A stretch of 8,550 nucleotides of DNA from NCBI GenBank assembly GCA_030531135.1, contig JAUNOJ010000065.1:1-8550 (forward strand). Direction: 5' to 3'. A program made the position numbers and the translations under genes. The first letter of the stretch is position 1. Each line of letters begins with the position of its first letter. Of the stretch, positions 1 to 6,296 are shown one piece after another. The notes beneath the pieces are model-generated. The model searched no databases and had not been told where the DNA came from. It saw nothing but the letters and a program-made list of their open reading frames with translations. The DNA comes from Sutterellaceae bacterium. GTDB taxonomy: Bacteria; Pseudomonadota; Gammaproteobacteria; Burkholderiales; Burkholderiaceae_F.

Positions 1-829
1 CGGCAAAGCGCTTGTTGGGATAAGACGCCACGGTAAAGCTTGCCTTCTGGCCGTCTTTGACTTGCCCCACGTCGGCTTCGTCCACGTCGACTTGAAGTTC
101 AAGTTCTCGCAAATCGGTTGCCACCGTCAGCAATTCCACCGCCTGTAAACTCGCCGCCACGGCGTAGCCGGGTTCAACGGAACGCGCCAAGACGACACCG
201 TCCACCGGGCTTTTGATCGAGGCCTTTTCCAAATCGGTTTGCGTGGTTTCAACCGAAGCTTGTGCATTTTCGATGCTGGCCTTAGCAGACAAAACGCCTG
301 CTTGAGCCTTTAAAACGGTAGCTCGCTGCACGTCCAATTCGGTTCGGGAGGGGAGTTTTCCGTTACTGGCCTTGTTCAATTCTTCGTAGCGCGCCATTTT
401 GGCCTTGGCTTCGACTTCGGTAGCTTGCGCTTCAGCCAAAGCAGCTTTGGCACTGGCCAGGGTTGCCTTAGCCTGATTGAGCTTGGCTTTGAGGTTGGCG
501 TCGTCCAACTCGATTAACACGTCACCGGCTTTGACCTGACTGTTGACGTCAACGTTAACCTTGCGCACGATGCCCGAGAGTTCCGAACCGATGCTCACGG
601 TGCGCACCGGATTTAACGTGCCGTTGGCCGTCACCGTCACTTCCAAGTCTCCCTTAGTCATTGCCACGGTGCGATACGTCGGAACGTTGTTTTGCGAGGC
701 AAAGCCGAAATACCACACGCCGCCCCCGACAACAGCAAGTGCGACCAAAGCGGCGATGCTGCGCTTGATGAGCGAAGGCTTGTTGCCTTTGTGCAAATCT
801 TCTTTCGTTAAGACTTTCTTTTCCGTCAT
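1..829 (-). CDS. macA: MacA-type periplasmic adaptor subunit of tripartite efflux pump (partial, C-terminus outside window)
   Basis: Adaptor (membrane fusion) protein that links an inner-membrane transporter to an outer-membrane channel across the periplasm. Only the first 276 codons are present; full-length MacA proteins are usually about 370-400 residues. Translating the reverse strand from the ATG at 829-827 gives a cytoplasmic N-terminus rich in Lys, a membrane anchor at about residues 24-44, and a first lipoyl half (about 75-110) with TANGTLNPVRTVSIGSELSG and VKAGDVLIELD, which are typical of MacA. An Ala/Lys/Glu-rich coiled-coil hairpin follows (about 110-200), then the second lipoyl half IKSPVDGVVLARSVEPG (about 205-221) and the start of the beta-barrel. 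A purine-rich AGAGAGA lies just upstream of the ATG. It is 36 nt downstream of the outer-membrane factor gene on the same strand, so the two are probably one operon, with a MacB-type ABC transporter expected beyond position 1. The MacA rather than RND-adaptor assignment rests on remembered family motifs; the missing transporter gene would settle it. Confidence 0.88.
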   Translation of the reverse strand, partial: MTEKKVLTKEDLHKGNKPSLIKRSIAALVALAVVGGGVWYFGFASQNNVPTYRTVAMTKGDLEVTVTANGTLNPVRTVSIGSELSGIVRKVNVDVNSQVKAGDVLIELDDANLKAKLNQAKATLASAKAALAEAQATEVEAKAKMARYEELNKASNGKLPSRTELDVQRATVLKAQAGVLSAKASIENAQASVETTQTDLEKASIKSPVDGVVLARSVEPGYAVAASLQAVELLTVATDLRELELQVDVDEADVGQVKDGQKASFTVASYPNKRFA

Positions 830-865
830 GATTGTCTCTCTAATTTTTTGGAATTCGGTTTACTT

Positions 866-2308
866 TCAGGCTTGCCCGCTTATTTGCGGCTTGGTGTCTT
901 CGTCGAGCGGAGGCATCCAACCGCCACCCAGTGCGCGATACAAATCGATTAAGCCGGTCGCCAAATCGGCCTTGTTGCTCTGCCAGCTTTCGCGTGCCGA
1001 AAACAAACTTCTCTGAGTATTGAGAACCGTTTGGTAGTCAGTCAAGCCCGCGCGATACTGTTGCATAGCGAGTTCGGCGGCAGACTCCGCTGCAATAAGT
1101 GCGGCCTGCAGTGCGGCCTCTCGACGCTGGGAGACCGAAATCATGGTGAGCGAATTTTCGGTTTCTTCCAACGCTTTCAAAAGAGTGGCACTGTAATCGG
1201 CTCTTGCCTTATCCAAGTTTGCCAATTGCTGCTCGGTGGCAGTGACTTGCTGACCCCAATTAAAAATCGGCATCGAAAGTGCGCCGATCAACGCGGCAAT
1301 GCCGGTCCCCGAAGCACCCAATGCGCCGATCGTGGCAGCTTGCGTACCCAAGTTGCCGGTAATGCTCAGTGTCGGAAACCACTGCGAGCGCGCTTCATAA
1401 ACGCGGTCGGACACTGCCGACAGGCTCAATTCGGCCGCACGCATGTCGGGACGATTTTTCAACGTTTGTGCCGGAACGCTCACGGCCAAGGACATGGGAG
1501 CTGCGGGCACCGTTGTCGTTTCTGCGACTTTCAACGTTTCGGCAGCCTGCCCCGTCAAACGCGCCAAGGCATTGCGATATTGCACGATGGACAGATCAAT
1601 GAGCGGAATGGCGGCACGCGCCGTTTCGACGTTACTCACTGCCTGCTCGACTTCGGTCGAGTCGCTCAAACCGGCTTCGTAATTCCACTTGGCGATTTCG
1701 TGTGCCTGCTGATAGTTTTCCAACGTCATTTGCGCGATGCGTTTTTTAACGTATGCCAAACGCAGATTCACATAGTTTTGCGCGACTTCGCTTGCCACCG
1801 TAATACGCGTATCTTCCAGAGTCATGGCACTGGCCATGGCTTCATAGTTGGCAGCGCGCTGTGCGGCAATGTTGCCGCCTGCCAGCGAAATCGACCAACT
1901 CAATTGGCCTTGAGCCTGATAGCTTTCGGTGTCGGTATTGTTTCTGCGAGAGCCCGAGCCCTGCGCCGACAATCCCAATGTGGGAAAGAGCGCAGCGGTG
2001 GCGTCATCGGCCAAAGCTGCGGCACTGCGCAAGTTGGCGCGTGCCGTCAAGATATCGGTATTGGCCTCATAGGCTTTCGTCAAAAGCGCTTGAAGCTCTT
2101 CATTGTCCCAAGCCTGCCACCAGTTGCGATTGGCTTCGAGCGTTGCCGCCGTCAGTTGAGGCATGGTGCTCGACCATTCTTGGGGCGTCATCTCGTTTTG
2201 AGCTGCCAGCCACTCGGTGTTACTCGCGCAGCCGCTTAAAACCAAAGCGCCGATCACCGCAACCAATGCGGGTTTGATCATTGAAATTTTTGCCGTTTTC
2301 TTTTTCAT
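866..2308 (-). CDS. NodT/TolC-family outer-membrane efflux lipoprotein
   Basis: Outer-membrane channel of a tripartite efflux pump; it forms the exit duct for substrates handed over by the adaptor. I chose the ATG at 2308-2306 (480 residues) because it immediately precedes a lipoprotein signal peptide: a KKKTAK basic start, a hydrophobic stretch, and the lipobox LSGC with the lipidated Cys at residue 27. Ala follows that Cys, so there is no inner-membrane retention Asp. A GGGGA sequence lies about 8 nt upstream. The frame stays open upstream to 2557, but those 83 codons have no signal-peptide logic and probably are leader DNA. The mature part shows two outer-membrane efflux repeats (about residues 60-265 and 285-470). 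Family hallmarks include WWQAWDNEELQALLTKAY near the start of the first repeat and the beta-strand block SRRNNTDTESYQAQGQLSWSI, a pattern mirrored in repeat two by FPTLSITGNLG and FNWGQQ. It is the first gene of the operon with the MacA-like adaptor and is divergent from cpxR. Confidence 0.9.
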   Translation of the reverse strand: MKKKTAKISMIKPALVAVIGALVLSGCASNTEWLAAQNEMTPQEWSSTMPQLTAATLEANRNWWQAWDNEELQALLTKAYEANTDILTARANLRSAAALADDATAALFPTLGLSAQGSGSRRNNTDTESYQAQGQLSWSISLAGGNIAAQRAANYEAMASAMTLEDTRITVASEVAQNYVNLRLAYVKKRIAQMTLENYQQAHEIAKWNYEAGLSDSTEVEQAVSNVETARAAIPLIDLSIVQYRNALARLTGQAAETLKVAETTTVPAAPMSLAVSVPAQTLKNRPDMRAAELSLSAVSDRVYEARSQWFPTLSITGNLGTQAATIGALGASGTGIAALIGALSMPIFNWGQQVTATEQQLANLDKARADYSATLLKALEETENSLTMISVSQRREAALQAALIAAESAAELAMQQYRAGLTDYQTVLNTQRSLFSARESWQSNKADLATGLIDLYRALGGGWMPPLDEDTKPQISGQA

Positions 2309-2620
2309 TTTTCTTGTCCCCAAATCGAAGGTTTTGGGAAGATATGTCGTAGACGGTTTTATCGGTTCCAAAGTGTCGAACAATAACCGAAAATCCGAAT
2401 GTTTTCGGCCTTTGTCTCGAGTCTTTCCATCGCTTCTTTGCAATACGAATTTTTGCCAAACTTTCTGAAAAGTTGATGATTGCGAGTGTAAAGGAATGCA
2501 AAGACATGTTTTCCTTTCGAAACAGATTGAGCAACCCGTCTCGCTTTGTGCCATCATTACTCTACAAAATTGCCGTAAAATCTCGCGCCACCATCCTAAA
2601 TTTACGAGTTAGTTAAGTTT
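2309..2620. other. Divergent intergenic region between efflux operon and cpxRA
   Basis: These 312 bp must carry the promoters of both the efflux operon (leftward) and cpxRA (rightward). Visible elements are a CpxR-box-like sequence at 2488-2502 (listed separately), and a perfect 7-bp hairpin CCGAAAA/TTTTCGG with an 8-nt loop at 2387-2408, inside the likely leader of the efflux mRNA. There is a possible -10 element TAAAAT at 2576-2581 for cpxR without a convincing -35, as is common for activated promoters. A weak leftward candidate pairs TTGTTC (2383-2378) with TAAAAC (2361-2356), spacing 16. Open frames across this region on both strands lack ribosome sites and family resemblance, and I did not call them as genes. 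Confidence 0.6.
2488..2502 (+). promoter_or_regulatory. Candidate CpxR-binding box
   Basis: The sequence GTAAA-GGAAT-GCAAA matches the enterobacterial CpxR consensus GTAAA-N5-GTAAA at 9 of 10 defined positions with the exact 5-nt spacing. It lies about 118 bp upstream of the cpxR start and about 180 bp upstream of the start of the outer-membrane factor gene, so it could serve autoregulation, control of the efflux operon, or both. The consensus comes from Enterobacteriaceae and its use in this lineage is an inference. Confidence 0.55.
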
Positions 2621-3322
2621 ATGTACACACGCCCACCGAAAATTCTCATCATTGACGACGACGTTGAGTTGGTTACGCTCTTGGTCGACTATCTGACGCT
2701 GGAAAATTTCGAAGTCAAACCCGCGCACACCGGACTGGAAGGTCTCACCGCCATGGGACGCGAAGACTTCGACTTGGTGGTGCTTGACGTAATGATGCCC
2801 GGAATGTCGGGCACTGAAACGCTTTCCAAGATTCGCGAACGTTGGAAGACACCCGTCTTGATGCTCACCGCCCGAGGCGACCCCGTCGATCGCATATTAG
2901 GTCTGGAGCTCGGTGCGGACGACTATGTTCCCAAACCCTGTTCGCCCAGAGAATTGGTTGCCCGCATGCGCGCCATTTTGCGCCGCACGTCTTCGGGCGA
3001 CAATTCCGGCCCAGTGCAAGTCGGCAAATTGAGCATTGACTTGGCTCAACGTCGCGTCACTTTTGACGGTGCGCCTATTACGCTCACCGGCACCGAGCTT
3101 TCCTTAATCGAAATGCTTGCCAGAAGCGTGGGCAAACCCGTTGCCAAGGCTGACATTTATCCGCGCATTTTGGGACGTCCCATGGGACGATACGATCGTG
3201 CGATCGACGTACACATCAGCTCGATTCGCCATAAGCTGTCTGAGGCTGCCGGCACGCAAATCACCATTGAAAGCGTGCGCGGCGTGGGCTATCAAATGGT
3301 GACCCATTCGATGGCCGATTAA
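2621..3322 (+). CDS. cpxR: CpxR-like OmpR-family response regulator
   Basis: DNA-binding response regulator of an envelope-stress two-component system, 233 residues, the usual OmpR/CpxR length. The receiver domain (about 7-120) shows the acidic cluster D12-D14, the phospho-acceptor D56 in LVVLDVMMPG, T83 in MLTARG and K105 in VPKP. The phrase LGLELGADDY and the block RELVARMRAILRR are especially CpxR-like. The winged-helix domain (about 133-228) contains LTGTELSLIEML and DRAIDVHISSIRHKL, followed by the wing motif RGVGYQMV. One small oddity is KPC where most relatives have KPF after the conserved Lys. The ribosome site is weak (only AAG about 4 nt before the ATG), but no other start gives an intact receiver domain. 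It is followed by its cognate kinase gene after 61 nt and is divergent from the efflux operon it may control. Confidence 0.92.
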   Translation: MYTRPPKILIIDDDVELVTLLVDYLTLENFEVKPAHTGLEGLTAMGREDFDLVVLDVMMPGMSGTETLSKIRERWKTPVLMLTARGDPVDRILGLELGADDYVPKPCSPRELVARMRAILRRTSSGDNSGPVQVGKLSIDLAQRRVTFDGAPITLTGTELSLIEMLARSVGKPVAKADIYPRILGRPMGRYDRAIDVHISSIRHKLSEAAGTQITIESVRGVGYQMVTHSMAD

Positions 3323-3332
3323 CCGATTTTTT

Positions 3333-3370
3333 GGGGAGCACTGCGCACGGCACTTTGCTCCCTTTCTTTT
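3333..3370 (+). terminator. Terminator- or attenuator-like hairpin between cpxR and cpxA
   Basis: GGGAGCA (3334-3340) is perfectly complementary to TGCTCCC (3356-3362). The 15-nt loop contains a further TGC/GCA pairing, and the stem is followed by the tract TTTCTTTT. This looks like a moderate intrinsic terminator sitting between two genes that should be co-transcribed. It may lower kinase expression relative to the regulator, or act as a processing site. Confidence 0.45.
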
Positions 3371-3383
3371 GAGTTATTTCTTT

Positions 3384-4787
3384 ATGAGCGTCAATTTGCG
3401 CGTCAGCGGCATTTTTTGGAAATTTTTTGCGGGCTTTTGGGTCACGATCATTGTCGTGACGGGCTTGGCCTGGACCATCAGCGCCGACTGGCAGGAGGTA
3501 CCGCAAAACTACGGCTCGATCGAGCGCGGCCCCGGCGCGGCGAAAGCCGTCAGCACGGCTGTGGGCATGATTCGTTGGGGCGGACAGGAAGCACTTGTCA
3601 ATTGGCTCAAAGACCCCGAACTCAATCGTCGTCCCGAAGTCTTTGTCGTCGATCGTAACGGCAATGAAATCACAGGAAGAAAAATCCCCGATTCCGCCAT
3701 TCAGGAATTGGCCGAAAGTACTGCCCGCGTTCAAGAAGAACAAATGAGCGAACACGGTCGCGGCATGCGTCACGGCAGAATGCACATGTCCATTCCGGGC
3801 GTTGCCATGACACGCGTGCAAGGGCTTGGGATGGTGCAAATTTTTGCCGTACGCACCGATGTGCCCAAACGCCCCTTGATCGCCACGCTTTGGCGCACGC
3901 CCTGGTGGGTGTTTTTGGGTTTGATGTTTGTGGTCACAAGCCTCGTTTCGTGGCTTTTGGCTTCACGCTACTCCAAACCGGTGCGAAAGCTCAATTGGGC
4001 GATGGAGCGGGCGGCTGCCGGCGACTTTTCCACCCGTATTGCCAAAGACGTCGGCAACGACTATGACGAAATCGGTGCCTTGGCACGTCACTACGACGAT
4101 ATGGCAGAGCGCATCAACGGTCTTTTGGCCCGACAAAAGCGACTTTTCCATGACGTCAGTCACGAATTGAGAAGCCCCTTGGCACGCATTGACGTCGCCA
4201 TTGCCTTGGCGCAAAAAAGCCCCGAGCGCTCCCGAGAAGTGTTGGAGAGAATCGAGCGCGAAGTCGAAACGCTCGATCATTTGGTCGACGAGCTTTTGAC
4301 CTATGCCAGATTGGATGACAATGCGCCGATGGAGTTTGAACCCACCGACATTGTGGGGCTCCTAGAAACGGTCGTGGACGATGCCGACTTCGAAGGCAGC
4401 GCCAAGGGCGTACACGTCACGCTCACGGCTCCCGACAAGGCTGTCGTCAACACGCATATCGAATCGCTTTTGCGTGCCGTTGAAAATCTGATTCGCAATG
4501 CCCTGCGTTTTTCGCAAGAAGGTCAAACGGTAGCGGTAGCAGTCACGCCGCAAGACAATCAACTCTTGATTACCGTGACCGATTCGGGCCCGGGCATGAA
4601 ACCCGAAGAACTCAAACAGCTCTTCGATCCGTTTGTGCGCGGCAAGGATCAGGCCACCGGCAACGGGTTCGGTCTGGGGCTTGCCATTGCCAAGCGTGCG
4701 GTGGAGCGCCACGGCGGAACACTCACGGCCGTCAATATGCAGCCCCACGGGCTACAGATGCGCATCGAGTTGCCGATGGCAAATTAA
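3384..4787 (+). CDS. cpxA: CpxA-like membrane sensor histidine kinase
   Basis: Inner-membrane sensor kinase that phosphorylates, and probably dephosphorylates, the CpxR-like partner encoded just upstream. I chose the ATG at 3384 (467 residues); a TTG at 3369 would add five residues and has no better ribosome site. In order: TM1 (about 14-32), a periplasmic sensor domain (about 33-172), TM2 (about 174-193), HAMP linker (about 194-247), the dimerisation H-box HDVSHELRSPLARID with phospho-acceptor H260, then the ATPase with N-box ENLIRNALR (N372), G1 box DSGPGM (400-405) and G2 box GFGLGLA (428-434). The H-box neighbourhood and overall layout match CpxA. The sensor domain carries an unusual His/Met-rich stretch, HGRGMRHGRMHM (124-135). 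The gene ends convergently on the LysR gene with a 4-bp overlap of stop codons. Confidence 0.9.
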   Translation: MSVNLRVSGIFWKFFAGFWVTIIVVTGLAWTISADWQEVPQNYGSIERGPGAAKAVSTAVGMIRWGGQEALVNWLKDPELNRRPEVFVVDRNGNEITGRKIPDSAIQELAESTARVQEEQMSEHGRGMRHGRMHMSIPGVAMTRVQGLGMVQIFAVRTDVPKRPLIATLWRTPWWVFLGLMFVVTSLVSWLLASRYSKPVRKLNWAMERAAAGDFSTRIAKDVGNDYDEIGALARHYDDMAERINGLLARQKRLFHDVSHELRSPLARIDVAIALAQKSPERSREVLERIEREVETLDHLVDELLTYARLDDNAPMEFEPTDIVGLLETVVDDADFEGSAKGVHVTLTAPDKAVVNTHIESLLRAVENLIRNALRFSQEGQTVAVAVTPQDNQLLITVTDSGPGMKPEELKQLFDPFVRGKDQATGNGFGLGLAIAKRAVERHGGTLTAVNMQPHGLQMRIELPMAN

Positions 4788-5815
4788 TCCGCCTTTTTGG
4801 TTTTGGCCGACTTTTTGGAACCGGTTCGTTTTTTGGGCGTGTCGGTTTTTGCGTTTTCGGCATCGGGTACGACTGTGGTCGTATGCTGTCCCAAGGGACC
4901 GGCATAGGCCACAAACACGCTTCGAATCCATTGCATGGCCGGCGAATTGTTGTTTCTCTCGTGCCAAAGCAGGCGCGTCCATACTTCGGGCATCGTTTTG
5001 GGCAACGGATACGGGATCAGGCGCAGATGCGGCATTCTTTGGGTAAAAAACTCTGCTGTCTGCAACGGCACCATCAAAGTGTTTTGCGTGCCTTCGACAA
5101 AGTACGGTGCCCCTAAAAAGTACGGCACTTCGACGGCAACTTTTTGCTTTTTGAGTTCCGGAAAATCGAGTTCGTAGAGCGTTTCACGGCTCGAATCTTT
5201 GAGTTTTACCAATACCTTGGGGTACTGCACAATATCGGCAATCGTGACTTTTTTGCCTTGCTCATGCTTTTGTGCCAATGGATGATTTTCGTCAACCAAA
5301 ATCGCGTAGCCCACGGGATTGAGGTTTACGCCGAAATAGTGCGTGGGAAGCTCGGGCATTTTCTCCGTCGGATACAGCGCAAAATCCACTTCACCTTCGG
5401 CCAAGCGCTTGAGCCACTGCCCGTCCAAAGGCACAAAGCGAACGCTCACCTCGGGCGCCACCGTGGCTATCTTTTGCAGAACCGGACGCACCAACGCCAC
5501 GATGGCATTGTCAGCCGCGGCAATCGTCAATGTCAAATCCAACGACTCGGGGCGAAACACCTTTCTTTGCTCCAGACGATCGAACTGCGCCAACAAATCC
5601 TGCAAAACCGGCATCATGTCGACGGCCGCTTGCGTAGGCACCATCCCGCGCCAAGTTCGAACAAAGAGCGGATCGTCCAATTGCTGTTGCAGTTTCTTGA
5701 GCATGCGGCTTGCGGCCGATGCCGACAATCCGAGTTCGACGGCCGCCTCCGAGAGCGATCCTGAACTTAAAACCTTGAGCAACAACTGCAAATGACTGAG
5801 CTTGATCTCTTGCAT
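4784..5815 (-). CDS. LysR-family transcriptional regulator
   Basis: Ligand-responsive DNA-binding regulator, 343 residues. The N-terminal winged helix-turn-helix (about 5-64) reads LLLKVLSSGSLSEAAVELGL then SASAASRMLKKLQQQLDDPL, a textbook LysR pattern, followed by the linker helix. The effector domain is at about 93-305 (LTLTIAAADN at its start, GEVDFALYPTE near the first lobe's end). Residues after about 313 form a poorly ordered Lys/Thr-rich tail (PKKRTGSKKSAKTKKAD at the end) that most LysR proteins lack. The start is supported by AAGGA about 9 nt before the ATG. It is divergent from the arylsulfate sulfotransferase gene, so that gene is the likely target, with autoregulation expected from the family. 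The inducer is unknown; a phenolic sulfate would fit the context but is only inference. Confidence 0.9.
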   Translation of the reverse strand: MQEIKLSHLQLLLKVLSSGSLSEAAVELGLSASAASRMLKKLQQQLDDPLFVRTWRGMVPTQAAVDMMPVLQDLLAQFDRLEQRKVFRPESLDLTLTIAAADNAIVALVRPVLQKIATVAPEVSVRFVPLDGQWLKRLAEGEVDFALYPTEKMPELPTHYFGVNLNPVGYAILVDENHPLAQKHEQGKKVTIADIVQYPKVLVKLKDSSRETLYELDFPELKKQKVAVEVPYFLGAPYFVEGTQNTLMVPLQTAEFFTQRMPHLRLIPYPLPKTMPEVWTRLLWHERNNNSPAMQWIRSVFVAYAGPLGQHTTTVVPDAENAKTDTPKKRTGSKKSAKTKKAD

Positions 5816-5844
5816 AACGCTTTTTCCTTCGGCGGATTGATTTG

Positions 5845-5873
5845 ACGATATTTTAACGTCGAAGCGGTTTCAA
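5845..5873 (-). promoter_or_regulatory. Predicted promoter of the LysR gene
   Basis: On the reverse strand a -35 TTGAAA (5873-5868; 5 of 6 to the sigma70 consensus) is separated by exactly 17 bp from TATCGT (5850-5845; 4 of 6). A transcript would begin near 5838, about 23 nt before the ATG. The -35 hexamer lies inside the 24-bp repeat at 5867-5890, so a protein bound to that repeat would be expected to block or modulate this promoter. Confidence 0.45.
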
Positions 5874-5890
5874 TTTCCAAAAACGCAATT
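5867..5890 (+). repeat. 24-bp direct repeat, copy 1 (candidate LysR operator)
   Basis: Identical to copy 2 at 6297-6320 at 23 of 24 positions. The core ATTTCCAAAAACGCAATT contains ATT-N11-AAT, which fits the T-N11-A rule for LysR operators, and the half-site TTTCCAA. It overlaps the -35 of the LysR-gene promoter. Confidence 0.75.
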
Positions 5891-5918
5891 CTTCTTTTGC
5901 ATAAATTTCCCGATTCGC

Positions 5919-5939
5919 TTGGAAAGCATCCATTTCCAA
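5919..5939. promoter_or_regulatory. Perfect palindrome TTGGAAA-N7-TTTCCAA
   Basis: A 7-bp inverted repeat with a 7-bp spacer, made from the same TTTCCAA half-site found in both 24-bp repeats. It lies about 105 bp upstream of the LysR start. It looks like a protein-binding dyad rather than a terminator, because no T-tract follows on either strand. Confidence 0.5.
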
Positions 5940-5946
5940 ATATGGT

Positions 5947-6231
5947 TTACGCTCCTAAACTTCTTCCTGTAACAAGCCTTGCTGCAAACGAAGCACAACC
6001 GTCCTCAGGAGAACAAAACGGCTTATCCGGCTGTTTTCGAATGCGTCGTTTGCCAAGGCACGTTTCACCGTGTCCACAGACTAGAAGGTCGAATGTCGCA
6101 ATGATGGGCTCGCGATGTTCACTCGAAAAGTCGATGACACACTCGGTACGAGCACCGATGTCGATTTGACTAGGGCGCGTCTGTGCTCGTGCCGATTTTG
6201 TTGAAAAATTCTTTTTCCTTTTTTTCGACAT
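5947..6231 (-). CDS. Possible small Cys-containing protein (94 residues), unrecognised
   Basis: I do not recognise this protein and it may not be real. In favour: the ATG at 6231-6229 has a strong Shine-Dalgarno AGGAGAG 9 nt upstream, and the frame holds two CX5C motifs, CGHGETC and CSPEDGC, 14 residues apart, a spacing compatible with metal binding. The start is strongly basic (SKKRKK). Against: codon use (AGG, AGA, CGA, CTA, GGA) is unlike the neighbouring genes, there is no known homologue that I can name, no clear -10 is visible, and the same DNA forms hairpins that suggest a non-coding role. If genuine it would be a foreign or recently acquired gene; a decayed remnant is equally possible. 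Confidence 0.25.
   Translation of the reverse strand: MSKKRKKNFSTKSARAQTRPSQIDIGARTECVIDFSSEHREPIIATFDLLVCGHGETCLGKRRIRKQPDKPFCSPEDGCASFAARLVTGRSLGA
6129..6171 (+). other. Imperfect hairpin A, alternative to the downstream terminator-like hairpin B
   Basis: TCGGT (6143-6147) pairs with ACCGA (6154-6158) around a 6-nt loop. The stem continues, with a 3-nt bulge, through GACA (6136-6139) and TGTC (6159-6162). After an internal loop, AGTC (6129-6132) pairs with GACT (6168-6171). It uses the same left arm as hairpin B, so both cannot form together. Confidence 0.35.
6143..6202 (+). terminator. Terminator-like hairpin B in the lysR-sulfotransferase intergenic region
   Basis: Positions 6143-6155 pair with 6183-6195 over 13 bp with one G-U pair (core GGTACGAGCAC with GTGCTCGTGCC). 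The loop is 27 nt and TTTTGTT follows directly. The long loop makes it weaker than a typical terminator. It competes with hairpin A for positions 6143-6155. Confidence 0.35.
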
Positions 6232-6255
6232 TATCGATTTCTCTCCTCATTTTTT

Positions 6256-6292
6256 GACCGGTTCGTTTTCGACAATGAACCGGTCTTTTTTT
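6256..6292 (+). terminator. Strong rightward intrinsic terminator without an obvious upstream gene
   Basis: A perfect 9-bp stem GACCGGTTC/GAACCGGTC (6256-6264 and 6277-6285) with a 12-nt loop is followed by seven T residues. On the reverse strand the flank is A-rich, so it works only rightward. No plus-strand gene lies between 5816 and here, so it must end a non-coding or leader transcript that starts upstream, or insulate the sulfotransferase gene. Confidence 0.75.
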
Positions 6293-6296
6293 CACC

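Noticed and set aside
1031..2239. 402-codon open frame on the plus strand, opposite the outer-membrane factor gene
   Set aside because: It is a shadow of a strongly supported lipoprotein gene; its product is Arg/Gly/His/Cys-rich with no domain pattern, and it has no ribosome site.
2220..2534. 104-codon minus-strand frame overlapping the start of the outer-membrane factor
   Set aside because: It is out of frame with the real gene, has no family features, and its end lies inside the signal-peptide codons.
2309..2557. 83-codon N-terminal extension of the outer-membrane factor
   Set aside because: It would bury the lipoprotein signal peptide and lipobox inside the protein, and it crosses the CpxR box; the ATG at 2308 has its own ribosome site.
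4800..4860. Terminator for cpxA within the tail of the lysR gene (CCGAC/GTCGG with TTTTT)
   Set aside because: The stem is only 5 bp with a loop of about 30 nt and it sits in Lys-rich coding DNA; too weak to call.
5897..6169. 90-codon plus-strand frame in the long intergenic region
   Set aside because: It starts with TTG without a Shine-Dalgarno sequence and has a random-looking composition.
5900..6292. 6S RNA, SRP RNA or tmRNA in the intergenic region
   Set aside because: I compared remembered conserved segments of each and found no match.
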